Positions 60,135 to 64,000 of a DNA stretch of 64,000 nucleotides are shown here, piece after piece; position 1 is the stretch's first letter; each line of letters opens with the position of its first letter. The notes beneath the pieces were generated by a model, which did not search any database, was not told where the DNA came from, and saw only the letters and a program-made list of their open reading frames with translations. The translations under genes were made by a program, and so were the position numbers. This DNA comes from Solirubrobacter taibaiensis (GTDB lineage: Bacteria; Actinomycetota; Thermoleophilia; Solirubrobacterales; Solirubrobacteraceae). The stretch spans positions 124,001 through 188,000 of the forward strand of contig JAPDDQ010000001.1 of the NCBI GenBank assembly GCA_027587225.1, read 5' to 3'.

Positions 60135-61221
60135 ATGGAGTGGGCTCGGGTCAGGGCGCTGGCGGCGGATGGCTCTCGCAGCGCGGATGGGGATCAACCG
60201 GCGCACGGTCAAGCGGCTGATCGAGGCCGATGTGCCGCCCGATACCCGCGAGCTCGGGCAGGGTCGATCCTGGACGAGTTCGAGCCGGTGATCCGGCGGC
60301 TGGTGGTTGAGTGGCCGGAGATACACGCGCCGCGGTTGACGGAGATCCTGTGCGAGGACTACGGCTACCGAGGCGGCGTCGATCTGGTCCGCAAGCGCTT
60401 GCCGCGTTGCGCCCCGAGAGGTCGAGCGACCTGCGCAGAAGACGGGCCACCGGCCGGGGGCAGGTGTTGCAGGTCGATTGGGCGGAGAGCCGACGCGCGC
60501 TCGGAGATTGAGAGGCGCGGGCGGCGGGTCTACGCATTAGCTGCACGTTGCCGTTATCGGGCGCGTCGATGGCGCATTCAGCTTTGACATGGCCGCCGAA
60601 TCGTTCTTGGAAGGCCACGTTCGCGCGTTTGCGTGGTTGCGTGGCGTGCCACGCGAGTGCGTCAACGACACCTGCGCTCGGCAGTCGCGCGCCGCGACGG
60701 GGCGCGAGAAGGGCTCAGTCGAAGGCGCGGTCCGCCACCGCAAGACTGGGTTCTGGCCCGCGTCTCGGTTCCGGTCGCTGCTGAAGCTAGACGCCGTTTA
60801 CGCCGACTGGCGCGACCGGGTCGCGTTGCCGCGCCGGCACGCGACCGGCCGGCACATGTCGCCGAGCGGGTGGCGCATGAACGCGAGCTGTTGCGGGCGC
60901 TGCCTCCGGTTACGTTCGACGCCGCCGGGCGCCGAGCCTCGCGAGTCCCGCTGGACGGCTATCTCAAGCACGCTGGCAGTTTCCACCGGGCTCCGGAAAC
61001 ACTGGTTCATCAGCGCGTCGAGCTGCGCTGGAACCGCAATCGGGTTGGATCGAGCACCCGGGAGCGGGTCGCCGACTACGAACGCAGCTAACTCCGAGGC
61101 ATCTGGCAGCCCGCGCCGCGTCTGCGATCTGAGCCCGCCGACGGCCGCGCCGTTGATCTCGATCGCCGGCCCGAAGATCGTCCCGCCCGAGCTCAGCGAC
61201 TACGCGGAACTCTGCGCATGA
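60135..61221 (+). pseudogene. istA: IS21-family transposase istA, frameshifted
   Basis: Successive frames give MGINRRTVKRLIEADVPP (helix-turn-helix), then ILDEFEPVIRRLVVEWPEI and YRGGVDLVRKRLP, then GQVLQVDWAE (first catalytic Asp region), then MAAESFLEGHVRAFAWLRG. These are followed by RDRVALPRRHATGRH and VPLDGYLKH segments. In that order they match IS21 IstA. At least four frame changes and some losses show it is dead. Its end overlaps the istB start as ATGA, as in functional IS21 elements. Confidence 0.8.
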
Positions 61222-61740
61222 CAGACCAGCAAGCCGCCGGAGACCGTCTGCCCTACCTGCCGGCCGAGATGCAGGCACCTCGCGTCCTTGAGTGCCTGGA
61301 AACGACGGCGGCACGGCGCGCGAAGAAGGCCGGCCTTACGAGCATTTCCTAGAGAGCTTGCTCGAGGCTGAGGTCTTCGCTCGCGATGCCTCCGGCGCCC
61401 GCCAACGCATCCGCCACGCCGCGTTTCCCGCCCACAAGACGCTCGAGGACTTCGACGTTACAGCGCAGCCCGGTGCCGAACAACCGCTGATCTTGCACCT
61501 CGCGCAGCTGACCCGGATCACCGAGCACACCAACGTCTGCGGCCTCGGACCGCCCGGCACCGGCAAGACCCACCTCGCGATCGCCTGGCGATCAAGGCAT
61601 GCGAGAACGGGCACCGCGTTGCGTTCGCGACCGCCCGGCAATGGGTCGACCGCCTTGAAGGCGCCCAGCACCGCAACGCACTCGACGACGAATTCTCGAT
61701 CGGCACCTGCCCCCAGAGGCTCTACCTGGTGATCGAGTCT
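61218..61740 (+). pseudogene. istB: IS21-family helper ATPase istB, frameshifted and truncated
   Basis: The remnant begins at ATG 61218 and shows ESLLEAEVFARDASGARQRI, a KTLEDFD segment and the Walker A motif GPPGTGKTHLAIA of the IstB AAA+ ATPase. A frameshift occurs near 61300 and another after Walker A, where LAIKACENGHRVAFATA continues in a different frame. It stops abruptly at about 61740, where an IS3-type reading begins, so its C-terminus is lost. Confidence 0.8.
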
Positions 61741-62457
61741 CTGACTGGCCGGTGAGTTCGCCGACATCCACAGGGCCTTCGCGGGCACCTACCGCGCGCT
61801 GCGGGTCACCGCCGAGTTGCGTCACGGCCGCGAGATCATCGTCGGCCACAGCGCCGTGGAATCGATCATGCGCGAACTCGGCCTCAAAGGCTCCCGACAC
61901 GGCGACTGCCCAAGGGCGCACGCATCGGGAAGGTCACCTCGCTCGATCTCGTCGGCCGAATGATCGCCCGCACGCCCCCCAACCAACTGGGGATGACCGA
62001 CATCACCGAGCATCCCACGCGGGAGGGCAAGCTCTGCTGCTGCTGCTGCCGTCGTGCTGGACGCGTTCTCGCGAGCACCCAGACCACCACGCTCGTGCTC
62101 AACGCGCTCGGCATGGCCACCCTCCGGCGCATCCCCGCCGGCGAGCTGATCATCCATACCGATCGCGGCGTCCAGTTCACGTCCTGGGCCTTCAGCCAAA
62201 CGTCCGTGGCGCCGGCATGGCCTCATCGATGGGTGCTGTCGGCAGCCCCTACGGCAATGCCATGGTCGAATCGTTCCGGGCCCGATGCAAGTCGAGCTGT
62301 TCCACCGCCACAGCTGGGGGAAGACCCGGATCGAGCTCGCCATCGCCATCCGCGACCACATCGAGCTCTTCACAACACGCGGCGCCGACACAGCTCCCGA
62401 GCCATGCTCACCCCGACCGAACACGAACACCCACACACCACGACTAACGCCGCCTGA
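61741..62457 (+). pseudogene. IS3-family transposase orfB remnant
   Basis: Frame by frame the strand encodes DIHRAFAGTYRALRVTAELRHG, then MTDITEHPTREGK, LIIHTDRGVQFTSWAF, a degraded MVESF and finally a HIELF...RRRHSS...LTPTE ending. These include the D-D-E catalytic residues of IS3-type integrase domains. The N-terminus is missing at the junction with istB, and several frameshifts are present. The juxtaposition suggests recombination or deletion between two old elements. Confidence 0.78.
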
Positions 62458-62617
62458 CCCGAGACCCTCGACTCCACAAACCCGCGGCGGATCAGATGTC
62501 CGAAAGCGGGGGAACTGCGGTGTCCGGCCGTGGCCAACTTTAGTGCGCTCGGTTCTGCGCCCGTGAGTACGCGCCTTGAGAGCGAGTGCCCGCTCATGCG
62601 CCGAACTCGCGAACCCT

Positions 62618-63016
62618 TCAGGCTCGTGGCTTCTCTCCGCTCAGGCGCTCGCGGGCGTCGCCCCAGGAGATCGGGAGGTCGATGCTCTCGGCGGTCCAGA
62701 ACTCGAACGCCGACTCGTCGGTGTGGTCGCGGAAGCGCCTCATGATGGTGCGGTGGGGGTCACGGACGACGAACATCATCAGGGTCTCGCGGTCCTCCCA
62801 GGCGCTGAGGGTCAGGAACGTCCGGGTGAACGGGTTGGCATGTAGTCTGAGGCCGAGTACGCCCGGGGCGCGGTACGCCTGCCAGCAGATGCGCAGGGAA
62901 CTGATGAGGAACTCTGGAACGTGACGCGGGGAGCACAAATGAAAGCGCGACGCCATCACGAGGATCTCTCGGTCTGGCGCCGCCGAGTTGGCCGTAATCC
63001 ACGGAAGCCGCAGCAT
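62618..63016 (-). CDS. Small protein, possibly antibiotic-biosynthesis-monooxygenase-like
   Basis: The 132-residue protein has the strand-helix-strand pattern of ferredoxin-like ABM or DUF3291 domains: LGLRLHANPFTRTFLTLSAW, then RETLMMFVVRDPHRTIMRRF and a final acidic helix. The catalytic residues of known monooxygenases are not evident, so the assignment is tentative. Its ATG overlaps the stop of the carboxyltransferase gene by one base (TGATG), so the two are co-translated. The role is unknown. Confidence 0.6.
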   Translation of the reverse strand: MLRLPWITANSAAPDREILVMASRFHLCSPRHVPEFLISSLRICWQAYRAPGVLGLRLHANPFTRTFLTLSAWEDRETLMMFVVRDPHRTIMRRFRDHTDESAFEFWTAESIDLPISWGDARERLSGEKPRA

Positions 63017-64000
63017 CAGAGGGGGATGTTGCGGACACGCGTCCGGCGGTCGGCGTCGAGGGGGAGGGCGGCTAGCGCGGCGGCGAGGCGCGGGCGCGTG
63101 TCCCCGGGCAGGATGACCTCATCGATGTGGCCGTCGCGGGCGGCGGCCTTGGCTCCAAGGTGGCGTGCGGCGTAGTCCTCAGCCAGGCGGCGACGTTCGT
63201 CGGCCGGGTCGGTGGCCTCGGCGAGTCGGCGCTTGTGGACGACTCCCACGGCTTGCTCGGCGCCCATGATGCCAATCTCGGCGCGGGTCCAGGCGAGCGT
63301 GAGATCGGCGCCGATGTCGCGCGAGTTCATGGTGATATAGGCGCCGCCGAAAGCCTTGCGCAAGACGACGGTGATGCGGGGAACGCTGGCTTCGGCGAAC
63401 GCGTGCAAGAGCTTGGCGCCGTGGCGGATCACGCCGATTCGCTCTTGGGAGGAGCCGGGCAGGAAGCCGGGCGTGTCGACGAGCACAACGAGGGGGATGC
63501 CGAACGCGTTGCACAAGCGGACGAAGCGGGCGCCCTTCTGAGAGGCCTCGGCATCGATCACCCCGCCCATGTTGCGAGGTTGGTTCGCGACGATGCCGAC
63601 GGGGGCGCCTTCGATGCGGGCGAACGCGGTGACGAGGTTCTCGGCCCATTGCGGTGCGAGCTCGAGGATCGAGTCGGCGTCCACGATGCCCGCGAGGGGT
63701 TCACGGACGTCGTAGACGCGGCGGCCGTCGAGCGGGACGCAAGTCCCGGGGTCCGGCCCGCTGGGCTCCGACGTCGCTGTGGTAGGCAGTGGGGCGCCGG
63801 CGCTCTGGGGCAGGTACGACAACAGCCTGCGGACGACCTGGATCGCGTCGAGGTCGGTGTCGACGGCGAACTGGCAGACGCCATTGCGGGCGTGCACGTC
63901 GGGGCCGCCCAGGTCGGCCGTCGTGACGTCCTCGCCGGTGACCTCGCGGACCACGCTCGGGCCGGTGAGGAACATGGCGGCCGCACCGGTCATGACGACG
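63016..64000 (-). CDS. Acyl-CoA carboxylase carboxyltransferase (beta) subunit, 5' end missing
   Basis: The frame stays open to the window edge, so the N-terminal half lies outside. The visible C-terminal domain has the crotonase-like carboxyltransferase motifs FLTGPSVVREVTGE, GIVANQPRNMGGVID, a VDTPGFLPGSSQE segment, RKAFGGAYITMNSR and GIMGAEQAVGVVH. Such subunits transfer carboxybiotin CO2 to acetyl-, propionyl- or longer acyl-CoA, making malonyl- or methylmalonyl-CoA. It might supply extender units to the nearby PKSs, although insertion-sequence debris separates them. Confidence 0.9.
   Translation of the reverse strand, partial: VVMTGAAAMFLTGPSVVREVTGEDVTTADLGGPDVHARNGVCQFAVDTDLDAIQVVRRLLSYLPQSAGAPLPTTATSEPSGPDPGTCVPLDGRRVYDVREPLAGIVDADSILELAPQWAENLVTAFARIEGAPVGIVANQPRNMGGVIDAEASQKGARFVRLCNAFGIPLVVLVDTPGFLPGSSQERIGVIRHGAKLLHAFAEASVPRITVVLRKAFGGAYITMNSRDIGADLTLAWTRAEIGIMGAEQAVGVVHKRRLAEATDPADERRRLAEDYAARHLGAKAAARDGHIDEVILPGDTRPRLAAALAALPLDADRRTRVRNIPL

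Overview
The window reads like chromosomal DNA of a high-GC actinobacterium, most likely a soil Thermoleophilia / Solirubrobacterales type. This is inferred from gene content: strongly GC-biased third codon positions, GTG starts, ATGA/GTGA gene overlaps, secreted proteins with Pro-Thr linkers, DUF1707, DUF6421, a SpoIIE-type phosphatase, a complete Tat locus and FAAL-primed polyketide synthesis. No rRNA gene is present to confirm it, and no CRISPR array was seen.

Positions 1-30.2 kb are mostly ordinary housekeeping and secreted-protein genes. They include a truncated TolB-like propeller and an LVIVD propeller that share a C-terminal domain, isopentenyl-diphosphate isomerase, an HD protein, a SpoIIE phosphatase and SDR enzymes. 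A cupredoxin, a possible toxin-like protein with an LQR-x-x-GNRA motif, and a close relative of rifampicin monooxygenase follow. Next come DUF6421 with a divergent Lrp/AsnC regulator, a choice-of-anchor A surface protein coupled to an L,D-transpeptidase, a copper amine oxidase and a beta-helix protein with a FecR-like tail. The block ends with tatA-tatC-tatB behind a Tat-lipoprotein intradiol dioxygenase, and a haloperoxidase-like protein lacking a key histidine.

Positions 28.2-28.9 and 30.2-32.4 kb are genomic debris: two broken LuxR helix-turn-helix remnants, the 3' half of a tRNA-Leu(GAG) with its terminator, and an IS110-type transposase remnant. They mark an old integration site.

Positions 32.4-59.2 kb hold the main find, a lipid-polyketide cluster on the minus strand. 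A fatty acyl-AMP ligase should load a fatty acid onto a free ACP. A KS-AT-DH-KR-ACP synthase and a KS-AT-ACP synthase extend it, probably helped by a trans-acting enoyl reductase. A single protein fusing a class III aminotransferase to a cyanobacterial-type acyl-ACP reductase could then release the chain as an aldehyde and convert it to an amine. A type II thioesterase, P450, desaturase, UbiB-type kinase, SDR, GNAT-fold acyltransferase, SRPBCC protein, flavin amine oxidase and Sfp-type PPTase accompany it. A three-gene plus-strand operon (coiled-coil protein, second UbiB-type kinase, unknown 455-residue protein) sits inside the cluster. Back-to-back promoters that share a -35 region drive it and the main operon.

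Positions 59.2-62.5 kb are an insertion-sequence graveyard (IS21 istA/istB, IS3-type orfB, all frameshifted). The window ends in a small unknown gene and the 3' part of an acyl-CoA carboxylase carboxyltransferase gene.
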